64,000 bases of DNA from an uncultured Myxococcales bacterium (GCA_937949945.1 CALFEQ010000180.1:62001-126000), one strand, 5' to 3'; counted from the stretch's first letter, positions 32,174 through 41,500 are shown. Notes: generated by a model not told the origin, from the letters alone. Program-made: numbers and translations.

Positions 32174-33934
32174 ATGGCGAACCGCGGAATGCTTCCGAAG
32201 TTTCGACCGGCGGCCCCGGGTGGGAGGGAGGCCCCCGTGCGCCCGACGATCCGGCCGGTGAAGCCGACCGCGCCGCCGCCGCCGCCGTCCCCGCCCCGCC
32301 GGTTCTCGTCCGGCATCCGCCGCCCGATCGAGAACGATGCCGAGATCCCCACGACGGCGTTCAACGAGCCGCCGACGATGGCGGCCGGACGCCTTCGCGC
32401 CGTCTCCCGCGAGCAGCGCTTCGACGACGAGACGCAGGCTCGCCCGGCGGACGATCCGCTCGTCGCCGCCCCGCACTGGTCGACGGCACGTCGCGCGAAC
32501 CTCGACGTTCCCTACGAGGCGCTGCCTTCCCTCGAGGTGCGCGAGGCTTCGTACGACTCGCACTTCGATCGCGACGCGGAGACGAAGCTCCGTCCCGAGA
32601 GCGACGATTACCGCAACGAGTCGGAGCCGCCGCCCGCTCGGAGGTTCGGCAGCTCCGGCGCCTACGCCGCGCGCACCGAGGACTCCGGACCGCGCCAGCG
32701 CCCGCGCAAGGACGCGGGGCGCGTTCCGCAGTACGACCTCTCCGCGTACGAGGCGAACTACCCGGGCGTGCAGCGCGAAGAGGCGCGACGCGAGGGGAGC
32801 CACTCCGCGCGCGGCTCGAGCTACCAGCCTCCGCAGTCGTCGAGCCGGAGCCGCGAGCGTAGCTTCCCCGCGCAGCAGCACGCCGACGACGGCTTCAGGG
32901 ATCGCAAAGACAGCTGGTCGGCTTCGCACCCGCAGATTCCCCCGGCACCTCCCGTCCCGCGCGAGATGAGCGTTCCGTCTGGATTCGTCATGGGCGTCCA
33001 GCCGCTTCGCACACCGGCGGCCTCCCCGGCGTACGTCCCGTCGCAGCCGCAGGTCATCGTGGCGCCGACGCGCACGCCGAGGATGGGCGTTCCCTACGCC
33101 TCGGCGAACGCCCCGATGGGCACGCCGGCTCGTTCGTTCCCGACGCCCGCTCCGGCGCCCGTGCACGTTCGCCAGCCGAGCAACCGCTCCGTCTACTCGC
33201 AGCATCCCATCGGCCACCAGCTCCAGATGACGGAGCTCGAAGAGGCGCAGCAGGGATCGAAGGTCGGCCGGTTCGCGTGGTTCGTCTTCGGCGCCGCGTT
33301 CGGGATCTTCTTCGCGTTCTTCGCGACCGGGTTCGTTCCCCGCCTCAGCAAGAAGGAAGAGGCGCAGTTCCCGCCGCCGCCGGTCGTGCAGCCGCAGGCC
33401 GTCGCGACGACGGCGCCTGCGCAGCCTACGGCGGTCACGCCGGCTCAGCCCACGACTCCGACCGTGCAGGCTCCGGCCGCGCAGGCACCTGTCGCGCAGC
33501 CGTCGGCAGCGCAGCCCGCTCCGGTCGCGCAGCCGCAGGCCGTCGCTTCTGCTCCCGTCACGACTCCGCCCGTCGCGGCTCCGCAGCCGGCGGCTCCGCC
33601 TCCGGCCGTCGCGGCTCCGCAGCCCGCTGCCGCTGCGCCCGTCGCGGCTGCGCCGCAGGCCGCTGCTCCGGCTCCGCAGCCCGTCGCGGCTGCGCCGGCT
33701 CCCGCGCCGAAGCCGAACGTCGATCGCTCGCCGCGTCCGGCTCCGCGTGGTCAGCGCGCCGCGACGATCGCGCGTCGCTCGCCGCCGCCGCCGGCGCCGG
33801 CCGGTCCGAAGCCGCTGCCGAACAGCGGCAGCACCGACGCGGACGACATGCCCGCGCCGAAGACTTCGTCGAAGAGCAAGGGCGACGATCTCGGGAGCAT
33901 CACCAACCTGCTCAGCGCCGGGCTCGGCGACTGA
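32174..33934 (+). CDS. Single-pass membrane protein with Ala/Pro-rich regions
   Basis: A 586-residue low-complexity protein. The N-terminal half (about 365 residues) is Arg/Pro/Ser/Asp-rich and disordered, with several Tyr residues. One membrane helix (FAWFVFGAAFGIFFAFFATGF) lies near residue 375. A Lys/Glu-rich stretch follows, then a long repeat-like tail of Pro-Ala-Ala, Val-Ala and Gln repeats (about 400-535), ending in basic SPRPAPRGQR and GSITNLLSAGLGD. No domain recognised. The tail may extend through the periplasm. ATG 32174 is the first start after upstream frames without a ribosome site. Function unknown. Confidence 0.68.
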   Translation: MANRGMLPKFRPAAPGGREAPVRPTIRPVKPTAPPPPPSPPRRFSSGIRRPIENDAEIPTTAFNEPPTMAAGRLRAVSREQRFDDETQARPADDPLVAAPHWSTARRANLDVPYEALPSLEVREASYDSHFDRDAETKLRPESDDYRNESEPPPARRFGSSGAYAARTEDSGPRQRPRKDAGRVPQYDLSAYEANYPGVQREEARREGSHSARGSSYQPPQSSSRSRERSFPAQQHADDGFRDRKDSWSASHPQIPPAPPVPREMSVPSGFVMGVQPLRTPAASPAYVPSQPQVIVAPTRTPRMGVPYASANAPMGTPARSFPTPAPAPVHVRQPSNRSVYSQHPIGHQLQMTELEEAQQGSKVGRFAWFVFGAAFGIFFAFFATGFVPRLSKKEEAQFPPPPVVQPQAVATTAPAQPTAVTPAQPTTPTVQAPAAQAPVAQPSAAQPAPVAQPQAVASAPVTTPPVAAPQPAAPPPAVAAPQPAAAAPVAAAPQAAAPAPQPVAAAPAPAPKPNVDRSPRPAPRGQRAATIARRSPPPPAPAGPKPLPNSGSTDADDMPAPKTSSKSKGDDLGSITNLLSAGLGD

Positions 33935-33943
33935 TCGGCGGCG

Positions 33944-34495
33944 TCAGTCCGGGATGAAGTCGCGGCGTGTGTAGATGGCGCTGAGGCGCAAGCCTTCGGC
34001 CTCGATCGCTTCGCGGCCGCCCTCGAGGCGATCGACGAGCGTGACGACGTGGTTGACCACGTAACCGGCGGCGCGCAGCTTCGCGACCGCCGCGAGCGTC
34101 GAGCCGCCCGTGGTCGTCACGTCCTCGAGGATGACGATGGTGGCGCCCGCCGGAAGGCGCGTGTTGCCCTCGAGCAGCCGCTTGCTGCCGTGGTCCTTCG
34201 CGTCCTTGCGGACGTAGACCGCGTCCTTCGGCGTGCCGCGCGTCCAGCTCGTGAGCGAAGCGGCGCTCGCGAGCGGGCAGCCGCCGAGCTCGACGCCGGC
34301 GATGGCGTCGAAGGGCCCGGCGGCGAGCGCGGCGTCGAGCATGAGCTGCCCGGCGAGGAAGTGCCCCTCGGCGGTGAGGACCGTCTGTTTGCAGTCGATG
34401 AAGAAGTCGCTCTCGCGCCCGGACGCGAGGATGACCTTCTTGCGTTCGAAGGAGCGATCGCGAAGGAGCTCGAGCAGTCGCTCTCGCGGGCTCAT
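33944..34495 (-). CDS. pyrE: Orotate phosphoribosyltransferase
   Basis: A 183-residue enzyme that converts orotate and PRPP to OMP in pyrimidine synthesis. Hallmarks are FERKKVILASGRESDFFIDCKQTVL, AGVELGGCPLASAA, and the PRPP loop VILEDVTTTGGSTLAAV. The C-terminus VDRLEGGREAIEAEGLRLSAIYTRRDF is typical. The ATG at 34495 overlaps the upstream bactofilin stop by ATGA. It is thus the last gene of a bactofilin operon, not in a pyrimidine operon. Confidence 0.93.
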   Translation of the reverse strand: MSPRERLLELLRDRSFERKKVILASGRESDFFIDCKQTVLTAEGHFLAGQLMLDAALAAGPFDAIAGVELGGCPLASAASLTSWTRGTPKDAVYVRKDAKDHGSKRLLEGNTRLPAGATIVILEDVTTTGGSTLAAVAKLRAAGYVVNHVVTLVDRLEGGREAIEAEGLRLSAIYTRRDFIPD

Positions 34496-35097
34496 CGCTT
34501 CTTCTGGACGGCCTTCGTCCCCTTCTTCAAGACCGGAACGACGGGCGGCGGCGGGCCGACGCGCGCGCCCGCGGCCGCAGCTCCACGCGGAGCGGGCTTG
34601 TGGTTCGTCTCGGCCTTCTGCGCCGGAGGCGGAGCCTTTTGCACCGGCGCCGGAGGCGCCGGCGGCGCGGCCTTCACCGCACGCTGCGGCTGCGGCGGCG
34701 GAGCGGCCGGCCGAGCCTTCGCCTCGGGGACGGTCGTACGCGCAGCCGCCGCGGCGGCGCGCGGACGAGGAGCCGCCGCCATGCCGCCGGTCCGCACGTA
34801 GCCACGGACGAGCCCGCCCTGGGCGATCGCGATGCGCGGTGCCTTGAGGTCGCCGACGATGCGCGCGCCGGACTCGACGACGAGCGCCTCCTCGGCCGTG
34901 AGGTCGCCGCGGACGGCGCCGCGGACGACGATGCGCGTCGCCGACACGTTCGCGCCGACCATGCCGGTCGAGTCGATGACCACTTCACCGGAGACCGCGA
35001 CGTCACCTTCGACGCGCCCGGCGATCTCGAGGTCGCCCGTGCCGGTGATGCGCCCGGTGACGACCGAGGTCCGGCCGATGACGGTGGAGTCCTTCAT
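34492..35097 (-). CDS. Bactofilin with long C-terminal tail
   Basis: A 201-residue bactofilin. The polymer-forming beta-helix domain spans about residues 3-105: DSTVIGRTSVVTGRITGTGDLEIAGRVEGDVAVSGEVVI and GDLTAEEALVVESGARIVGDLKAPRIAIA. A Pro/Ala/Lys-rich tail of about 90 residues ends in QKKR. The tail could bind membrane or partner proteins, as in tail-bearing bactofilins of myxobacteria. ATG 35097 is 1 nt from the stop of the next bactofilin, and the gene overlaps pyrE by 4 nt. It is third in an operon of bactofilins. Confidence 0.85.
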   Translation of the reverse strand: MKDSTVIGRTSVVTGRITGTGDLEIAGRVEGDVAVSGEVVIDSTGMVGANVSATRIVVRGAVRGDLTAEEALVVESGARIVGDLKAPRIAIAQGGLVRGYVRTGGMAAAPRPRAAAAAARTTVPEAKARPAAPPPQPQRAVKAAPPAPPAPVQKAPPPAQKAETNHKPAPRGAAAAGARVGPPPPVVPVLKKGTKAVQKKR

Positions 35098-35098
35098 G

Positions 35099-35413
35099 TC
35101 ACACGTCCATGTCGACGTTGCCCTTGAACTGGGCACCGTCCGCGATCGTGATGCGTGCCGCCTTCACGTTACCGATGACCTTGGCACCGTTCTGGAGATC
35201 GACGCGGTCGCTCGAGGTGATGTTGCCGGTCACCGTGCCCGCCACGGAGACCGGGCCGCCGGTGATGTCGGCCTCGACCGAGCCGCCCTGCTCGACGCTC
35301 ACCGCGTCCTTCGCGATGAGCTTGCCACGGAGCGTGCCCTGGACGACGACGTCCTCGTCGCTCGTGACCTCGCCCTCGATGGTGATGCCTGCGCCGATGA
35401 CCGTGCTCGCCAT
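35099..35413 (-). CDS. Bactofilin (core-only)
   Basis: A 104-residue bactofilin consisting of just the beta-helix core: STVIGAGITIEGEVTSDEDVVVQGTLRGKLIAKDAVSVEQGGSVEADI, then GNVKAARITIADGAQFKGNVDM. Bactofilins polymerise without nucleotide and act in cell shape, stalk growth or polar scaffolding; myxobacteria have several. The start ATG 35413 and AGAGAGG at 35418-35424 fit. It is flanked at 44 nt and 1 nt by other bactofilins, so the three are probably cotranscribed and may copolymerise. Confidence 0.88.
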   Translation of the reverse strand: MASTVIGAGITIEGEVTSDEDVVVQGTLRGKLIAKDAVSVEQGGSVEADITGGPVSVAGTVTGNITSSDRVDLQNGAKVIGNVKAARITIADGAQFKGNVDMDV

Positions 35414-35457
35414 GGGAATCCTCTCTGTCGCGTTCTCGTCTTCGCGCCGCGTGGCTC

Positions 35458-35841
35458 TCAGGACCGGCGCCGGGCCCCGCCGCCGAGCTCGGGCGGGAGC
35501 TCGAAGTCGGGGCCGCTCAAGCGGCCGTCGAACTCCGCGCCTTCGTCGATGGCGACGCTCTCGCTGTGGATGTCTCCGCGGACGCGCGCGCCCGCCTCGA
35601 GGTGGACGAGGCCTTGGGCGCGGATGTCACCCTCGAGCTCGCCACCGACCGTGACGGCCCGAGCTTCCACGTTCGAGATCGCGCGTGCGCCCTCGGCGAT
35701 GACGAGCTCGCCGCTCAGCGCGACGTCACCCTCGAGCGACCCCTCGAGGCGGAGGTCGCCGTCGCCGGAGACTCGACCACGAATCCGCGTGGACCGGCCG
35801 ATCACGGCCTCGCCGCCACCACCCGTTCTCGTCCTGGCCAT
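35458..35841 (-). CDS. Bactofilin
   Basis: A 127-residue bactofilin, first gene of the operon. The beta-helix core has EAVIGRSTRIRGRVSGDGDLRLEGSLEGDVALSGELVIAEGAR, with GDIHSESVAIDEGAEFDGRL near the end. Short Arg/Gly-rich extensions at both termini (MARTRTGGGG and GGGARRRS) could touch membrane or nucleic acid. The ATG at 35841 faces the divergent gene at 35920 across 78 bp. Confidence 0.87.
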   Translation of the reverse strand: MARTRTGGGGEAVIGRSTRIRGRVSGDGDLRLEGSLEGDVALSGELVIAEGARAISNVEARAVTVGGELEGDIRAQGLVHLEAGARVRGDIHSESVAIDEGAEFDGRLSGPDFELPPELGGGARRRS

Positions 35842-35919
35842 CGACGTGCGTACCTAGTACAGGCCGTGTTTGCTGTCACCCCTGACTGCATCCAGCCTCT
35901 GAGCTAAGCTGCCCCCGCC

Positions 35920-36927
35920 TTGAGCGAAGCGCCGGATCCCAAAGCGCCCTCGGACGACGGCTCGCGTCCCCGCTGGCGCCGAGCCCTCGCATCCGCCGGC
36001 TGGCTCCTTTGTGCCGTGCCGCTCGTCTCGATCGTCGAGCTGGCGCTGCATGCGAAGCAGACGAACGACATCGTCCCCGAGGCCGACTGGGCCGCCGCGC
36101 GCAACATCGTCAAAGCCGACCTCCGGCCCGACGACCTCGTGGTGTTCGCGCCCTTCTGGGCCGATCCGCTCGGGCGCCGCACCTTCGGCGACTCCATCGC
36201 GACGCCGAAGCGCGCGGGCCGCTCGGACGAGCGGCGCTTCGCCCGCGCGTGGGAGGTCTCGATCCGCGGCGCGCACGATGAGGCGCTCGCCGGCTGGAAG
36301 AAGGTCGACGAGCGCAAGGCCGGAGCGGTGACCGTCACGCTCTGGGAGAACCCCGATCACACGAAGGTGATCGACGACCTCGTCGATCTCGTCACGCCCG
36401 AGCGCCTCTCCGTCAGCCGCGTCGACGACCACGGCGAGCAGCCTTGCCCGTTCCAGCGCGGGAGGACCGCCGGCGGCACCACCGTGGTCCCGCAGGGGCT
36501 GCTCACGCCCGCGGACAAGTTCGTCTGCAACGGCGGCCACGTCGGGGTCGCGGTGCTCCACGCGCTCGACCACCGCCCGCACCTCTGCATCTACGCGACG
36601 CCCATCCAAGGAGCGACGCTGCGCCTGCGCTTCTCCGACGTGACCTTCGGCGCGAGCCTGCACGGGCACTCGGGCATCCAGTGGCTCGTCGAGCGCAAGC
36701 CCACCCCGGAGAAGGTGAGCGTCTCCTTCTCGGCGTTCGGTCACACGCTCGGAACGCACTTCCACAAGGTCGGCGTGGGCTGGGTCGGCTTCGAGCTGCC
36801 GACGAACGACATCGAAGGGAAGAAGGGCGAGCTGACGGTCGACATCGCGCCGTCGTCGCAGCGGCAGTTCTGCTTCGAGGCGACCACGCGGCACGCATCT
36901 TCGAGCGCGACAGGGGGCGGCCGGTGA
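35920..36927 (+). CDS. Unknown protein paired with GT39-type transferase
   Basis: A 335-residue protein with one N-terminal membrane helix (SAGWLLCAVPLVSIVELALHA, about 25-45) and a large extracytoplasmic domain with DDLVVFAPFWADPLGRRTFGD, several His and Cys residues, and FSAFGHTLGTHFHKVGVGWVGFELP. No known family. The stop overlaps the next gene's GTG (GTGA), which encodes a GT39-like transferase; the soluble domain may act on the same glycan. The TTG start at 35920 is 9 nt after TAAGCT. Confidence 0.62.
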   Translation: MSEAPDPKAPSDDGSRPRWRRALASAGWLLCAVPLVSIVELALHAKQTNDIVPEADWAAARNIVKADLRPDDLVVFAPFWADPLGRRTFGDSIATPKRAGRSDERRFARAWEVSIRGAHDEALAGWKKVDERKAGAVTVTLWENPDHTKVIDDLVDLVTPERLSVSRVDDHGEQPCPFQRGRTAGGTTVVPQGLLTPADKFVCNGGHVGVAVLHALDHRPHLCIYATPIQGATLRLRFSDVTFGASLHGHSGIQWLVERKPTPEKVSVSFSAFGHTLGTHFHKVGVGWVGFELPTNDIEGKKGELTVDIAPSSQRQFCFEATTRHASSSATGGGR

Positions 36928-38978
36928 GCGACAAGGACGAGGTCAACGAGGAGACGCAGCGCCTCAACCCCCTGATGGTGGCGGCGAGGGCCAAGGCCGA
37001 GGACGCGAAGGCCAAGGCCAGAGAGGCGATCCCCCCGGAGCTCCGGGAGACGCCGCGCGCGCCCGAGGTCGTCGAGGCGAAGGCGAAGGAGATCCGGCCC
37101 GAGCCGGAGACAGCCGAGGAAGAGAAGCCGGCGGAGCCCGACGCGGAGGCGAGCGAAGCGGACGGCTCGCGCTCGAAGAGCGAGCGCGAGAAGGACGCCA
37201 CGGAAGAGAAGGAGGCGGACGGGCGCCCCGCCGAGCGCGAGGAGGAGCGCCCGCTCGGCGAGCGCGTCGTCGCGTGGGCGAAGCGCAACGTCGATCACCT
37301 GATCGGCTCCGGCCTGGGCGCGCTCTACGTCGGCTGGCTCCTCGCGACCGCGCGCACGCTCGGCTTCTCGCGCGACGAGGGGTTCTACTTCTCCGCCTCG
37401 TCCCAATACGAGAAGTGGTTCCAGCTCCTGTTCTCGACGCCGGGCAAGGCGCTCGAGCGGGCTGCGATCGATCCCATCTGGACGGCGAACCACGAGCACC
37501 CGTCCCTCATGAAGAGCCTGTTCGCGCTCTCCCACATGTTCCTCTGGAACAAGTGGAAGCTCGTCCAGGACCAGAGCACCGCGTTCCGGCTTCCCGGGAT
37601 GCTCATGATGGGGCTCGCGATCTGGATCACGTACCTGTTCGCCGCGCGGGTCTACTCGCGGCGCGCGGGCATCGCCGCCGCCATCGCCCTCGGCCTGATG
37701 CCGCGGGTCTTCTACCACGCGCATCTCGCGTGCTTCGACGTGCCGATCATGGCGATGTGGATCGCCTGCGTGTACGCCTACTGGCGCGCGGAGAAGATCG
37801 GCGGGCTCGGCCCGGCGCTGCTCGCCGGCGTCGTGTTCGGGCTCACGCTCGAGACGAAGCACAACGCGTGGATGCTGCCCGGCGTGTTCGTGCCGCACGC
37901 CATCCTCGTGCACGGGCGCTCGATGATGAGCGACGCCGCCAAGACGGCGCGCCTACCGATCCCCGCCTCGCTCGTCGCGATGGCCACGATCGGGCCGGCC
38001 GTCTTCCTCCTGCTCTGGCCGTGGCTGTGGAACGACACGCTCCCGCGGATCCAGGAGTACGTGAACTTCCACCTCCACCACGAGTACTACAACATCGAGT
38101 TCCTCGGCCGGACGTACTTCGGGCCGCCCTCACCGAAGAGCTACATGCCGGTGATGATCGCGGCGACCGTGCCGACGACGACGCTCCTGCTCTTCGCGAT
38201 CGGAGCGTTCGATCGCCTCCGCGTCGTCGGCGCCCGCGCGATCGGGTGGCTCGGCGAGACGCTCGGCCGCGCGTGGCCGAAGCCCTCGGGACAGGACCCG
38301 CTGCACACCGACGCGCTCCTCCTCCTCGCGCTCGCCGTCCCGCTCGCGGTGTTCCTCCTCCCGCGGACGCCGATCTTCGGCGGGACGAAGCACTGGATCA
38401 CGGCGTACCCCGCGCTCGCGATCTTCGCGGGTCGCGGCTTCGACCTCGTGGCCGATCGCATCGAGGCCCTCTTGAAGTCACGCACGAGCCTCGACGAGAC
38501 GAAGCGGCGCTGGGCGCTCGCCATCGCCGGAGCGATCACGTTCGTCGCGCCGTTCGCGGTGACGCGGCACTCGCACCCGTTCGGGCTCTCGGCCTACGTC
38601 CCGTTCTTCGGAGGCACCGCCGGGGGCGCGGACCTCGGGCTCAACCGCCAGTTCTGGGGCTTCACGACGCAAAGCCTGAACGACTGGTTCTCGAAGAACA
38701 CGAAGCCGGGCGACACGGTCTACATCATGGATACGGCCTGGCCGTCGTGGCACCGCATGGTCGACGAGAAGCGGATCCCGCAGTGGCTCCGCGGCGTCGG
38801 CAGCCCGGCGGAGGCGACGATCTCGCTCGTGCACCACGAGCAGCACATGAACGAGGTCGACTACAACATCTGGACCGAGTACGGCACGACCGCGCCCGAG
38901 TTCGTGCTCACGCACGACGGCGTCCCGATCATCTCGGTCTATCGCCGCCCCCAAGACGGACGCCGCGGCCCGCGCTAG
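36924..38978 (+). CDS. GT39-type membrane glycosyltransferase
   Basis: A 684-residue integral membrane protein. The first 110 residues are charged Lys/Glu/Ala-rich and cytoplasmic. A membrane domain of about 10 helices follows, with the mannosyltransferase-like RDEGFYF motif (Asp-Glu in the first loop, as in PMT/ArnT enzymes). Later helices contain RVFYHAHLACFDVPIMA and GLTLETKHNAWMLPG. An extracellular C-terminal part of about 130 residues starts SLNDWFSKNTKPGDTVYIMD and ends ISVYRRPQDG. It likely transfers a sugar from a polyprenyl donor to lipid or protein. The GTG at 36924 overlaps the previous stop, suggesting obligate pairing. Confidence 0.8.
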   Translation: MSDKDEVNEETQRLNPLMVAARAKAEDAKAKAREAIPPELRETPRAPEVVEAKAKEIRPEPETAEEEKPAEPDAEASEADGSRSKSEREKDATEEKEADGRPAEREEERPLGERVVAWAKRNVDHLIGSGLGALYVGWLLATARTLGFSRDEGFYFSASSQYEKWFQLLFSTPGKALERAAIDPIWTANHEHPSLMKSLFALSHMFLWNKWKLVQDQSTAFRLPGMLMMGLAIWITYLFAARVYSRRAGIAAAIALGLMPRVFYHAHLACFDVPIMAMWIACVYAYWRAEKIGGLGPALLAGVVFGLTLETKHNAWMLPGVFVPHAILVHGRSMMSDAAKTARLPIPASLVAMATIGPAVFLLLWPWLWNDTLPRIQEYVNFHLHHEYYNIEFLGRTYFGPPSPKSYMPVMIAATVPTTTLLLFAIGAFDRLRVVGARAIGWLGETLGRAWPKPSGQDPLHTDALLLLALAVPLAVFLLPRTPIFGGTKHWITAYPALAIFAGRGFDLVADRIEALLKSRTSLDETKRRWALAIAGAITFVAPFAVTRHSHPFGLSAYVPFFGGTAGGADLGLNRQFWGFTTQSLNDWFSKNTKPGDTVYIMDTAWPSWHRMVDEKRIPQWLRGVGSPAEATISLVHHEQHMNEVDYNIWTEYGTTAPEFVLTHDGVPIISVYRRPQDGRRGPR

Positions 38979-39214
38979 TCAGTCCTCGGTCCTCGGTCCT
39001 CAGCATCGGCGTCCCAGGCTCGACGCACGAGCTGCGTCGGCCTCGTCGTGCCCTCGCACCCGGCGAGGCTTCGATCGAACGTCTCCTTCTGCTCTTCCTC
39101 GCTTCCTTCGAATCCCCCGAGATCTCCGCGCTCGAAGGCCTGAGGTCTCAGCTCTCTCCAAGCGACGACGGAGGACTGAGCTGAGGCCTGAGGACTCCTT
39201 CGAGGCCGAAGGCC
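38979..39214. repeat. CTGAGG/GTCCTC repeats between convergent genes
   Basis: GTCCTC(G/A) is repeated three times in tandem (38982-39002). GAGGAC and GGCCTGAGG recur at 39138-39193, and CTGAG-GT-CTCAG (39140-39151) is a perfect dyad. A GAGGCC-GAA-GGCCTC hairpin (39202-39216) straddles the stop of the M28 gene. The upstream GTCCTC array could pair with the downstream GAGGAC copies. Probably a bidirectional transcription-stop region. No protein-coding content. Confidence 0.5.
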
Positions 39215-41500
39215 TCAAAGGTTCCCACGCCACGTCACGATCGTGACGTCGCCGTCCTGGAACGGCACCGCGGTCGGCGGGCGCGCCTTCACCGCAGCCT
39301 CCGCGCTCGTGCCGGGCGGGACGCCTTGGGTGCGATCGAGCAACATCACGTCGATCGGGGCGGGACCGGACGCGTCGATCTCGACCGCGACGCCTTCGGC
39401 GGGCGCCGCGGGGAAGCCGAGGAACCATCCGCCCGGCAAGGGACGCAAGCTCGCGTACGTGCCCTCCACCTTCACCTCGACGCGACGGCTGCCCGGGAAG
39501 AAGAGGGCGACGATCGGCGCGCCGCGCTGCGAGCGGACGCGACCGACGACGCGTCGCCGTCCGTCGGTGTCGCTCTTCGAGCTCACGTCGATGACGGGCG
39601 GCTTCGCGTCGATCGGAGGCACGGAGCCGAACGGGGTGGGCAGCGTCCAGGGCGTGGCAGGCTCGCGTCCGACGGCGCCGCCGATCGCGGCGAGCATCTC
39701 GGCGGGAGGCGTTCCCCACGTCGAGGGTCCCCAGGTGTTGTCGACGAACACCTTCGCGACGGGCGCGTCGCCGCCGGCGTCCTGCCGGAAGACCACGTTC
39801 ACGCGCTGCGGGCGCTCCGCGCTGAACTTCGGCACCGCCACGGCGACGATCGCGCCCACGAGGCTCACGGCGCCCAGCATCGCCGGCGCAAGCCGCGACG
39901 TCGGGCGGACGATGCCGACGAGCATCGGCGCGAGCGTCGAGCACGTGAGGATCGTCGGCAGCGCGACGAGCGGCGGGACGACGAAGCCGACGGCCTCGTA
40001 GAGGCCGGGCGCGAGCGCGAGGACGAGGACGGCCGCGACGGCGGCCGGCACGATGCACGCGACCTCGAGCCCGATGAAGCCGGCGACGGCGGCCGCCATG
40101 GTCGGGACGACGAACAGGTAGCTCGTGCCGGCCGCGAAATGCGCCGCGCCCACGCCGAGCAGGCCCCAGCCGATCCACGTCCCGGCCCAGAGCGCGCGCG
40201 GTGAGGAGCGCGAAGCGAGCGCGAACGCGACCCCGAGGACCGCCGCGGCGGCGGCCGCGTGGATGGCCAGGAGCGCCGGGGTCGGGTGCGCGATCCAGAA
40301 CGCGGGCAGCGCCCCGAGCCCGCGCAAGAAGCGCCCCACGACGAAGGCGGCGAGCCCTCCGGCGACGATCGAGAGGGACACGAAGAGCCCACGGTCGAAC
40401 GCGCGCGCACGCACCGCTCGTCCGGCCACGAGCGCGAGCGCGAGGAACGCGAAGAGCTTCGTCCACCGCTCGGGCCAGCGGACGACGCCGAACGCGAAGA
40501 CGTCGAACCAGACCGCGTCCGTGTTCGTGACGGGCGTGGCGCTCGCGTCCGACTCGGCGAACGCGCGCGTCATCGCGAGGACGTTGTCGCCGTGGTGCTG
40601 GAGCGTGCCGAGATCGGCGACGGCGAGCGTGTCGAGCGGCGTGTGGTAGTTCTCGATCGCCGCCGTGTTCGCGAAGTTGACCCCCGCCGCGATCGTCCTC
40701 GTCACCGTGAAGTCGGTGTCGTTCGGCATCCGCTTGTAGACCTCGTAGTAGAGCGAGGACGTCACGGGCCGCTCGAGGGTTCTCGCCATGAGCGAGACGA
40801 GCCACGCGTTGCCGCGGCTCGTCTCGAACATCTGCGACGGACCGCGGCTCCCGCGGGAGTCGACGTTGACCGTCATGCGCACGCTCTTCGCGAGAGGGTG
40901 CTCGCGCACGAACGCTTCGGCGCCGAGGAGCCCGGCCTCCTCGGCGTCGGTGAGGACCGCCACGACCGTGCGGAGCGGACGCGGGCCTTCGGCGAGCGCG
41001 CGGGCCGTCTCGACGATGGCGGCCGTCCCGGCGCCGTCGTCGCTCGCGCCGGGATTGACGGGCACCGAGTCGTGATGCGCCGTGAGGAGCACGCCGGGCA
41101 GCGACGGGTCTCGACCGGGCAGATGCGCGACGACGTTCGTGACGGCCGCGCACATGCCGTATCGCGTGCACGCCCGCGCGCGCTGCTCTTCGACGGTCCA
41201 GCCGATCCGCTCGAGCTCGGCGGCGATGACCTTGCGCCCGCGTTCGTTGCCCTCGGTGCCGATCCACCGCGTGGCTCCGTCGCCGACGAGCCGCTCCTGG
41301 AAGGCGCGCGCGCGCTCGGCGGAGAATCGCTCCTTCGGTGCGTCCTTCGGCGCCGGCGCGGGCGGCGCGTAGCGCACGACGACCCCGATCCAGATCAGCG
41401 CGATGAGGGCGATCGTGATCGCGAGAGCGCGTCGCACCGTCAGGCTCTCGTCCGAGGTCTCGCGTCGGCGCCGATGCGGCTCGGCGCCGTCGTCTCGCAT
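39215..41500 (-). CDS. Membrane M28-family peptidase
   Basis: A 761-residue protein with an N-terminal membrane helix (ALAITIALIALIWIGVVV, about 25-43), a soluble zinc peptidase domain (about 60-320) and eight or more C-terminal helices, a fusion known from M28 membrane peptidases. Metal ligands are visible as LLTAHHDSVPVNPGASDDGAG and LTDAEEAGLLGAEAF, with further ligands in NVDSRGSRG and NYHTPLDT. The catalytic domain lies outside the membrane helix and probably acts as an aminopeptidase. A C-terminal beta part follows the helices. ATG 41500 gives a cytoplasmic, Arg-rich first segment. Confidence 0.88.
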   Translation of the reverse strand: MRDDGAEPHRRRRETSDESLTVRRALAITIALIALIWIGVVVRYAPPAPAPKDAPKERFSAERARAFQERLVGDGATRWIGTEGNERGRKVIAAELERIGWTVEEQRARACTRYGMCAAVTNVVAHLPGRDPSLPGVLLTAHHDSVPVNPGASDDGAGTAAIVETARALAEGPRPLRTVVAVLTDAEEAGLLGAEAFVREHPLAKSVRMTVNVDSRGSRGPSQMFETSRGNAWLVSLMARTLERPVTSSLYYEVYKRMPNDTDFTVTRTIAAGVNFANTAAIENYHTPLDTLAVADLGTLQHHGDNVLAMTRAFAESDASATPVTNTDAVWFDVFAFGVVRWPERWTKLFAFLALALVAGRAVRARAFDRGLFVSLSIVAGGLAAFVVGRFLRGLGALPAFWIAHPTPALLAIHAAAAAAVLGVAFALASRSSPRALWAGTWIGWGLLGVGAAHFAAGTSYLFVVPTMAAAVAGFIGLEVACIVPAAVAAVLVLALAPGLYEAVGFVVPPLVALPTILTCSTLAPMLVGIVRPTSRLAPAMLGAVSLVGAIVAVAVPKFSAERPQRVNVVFRQDAGGDAPVAKVFVDNTWGPSTWGTPPAEMLAAIGGAVGREPATPWTLPTPFGSVPPIDAKPPVIDVSSKSDTDGRRRVVGRVRSQRGAPIVALFFPGSRRVEVKVEGTYASLRPLPGGWFLGFPAAPAEGVAVEIDASGPAPIDVMLLDRTQGVPPGTSAEAAVKARPPTAVPFQDGDVTIVTWRGNL

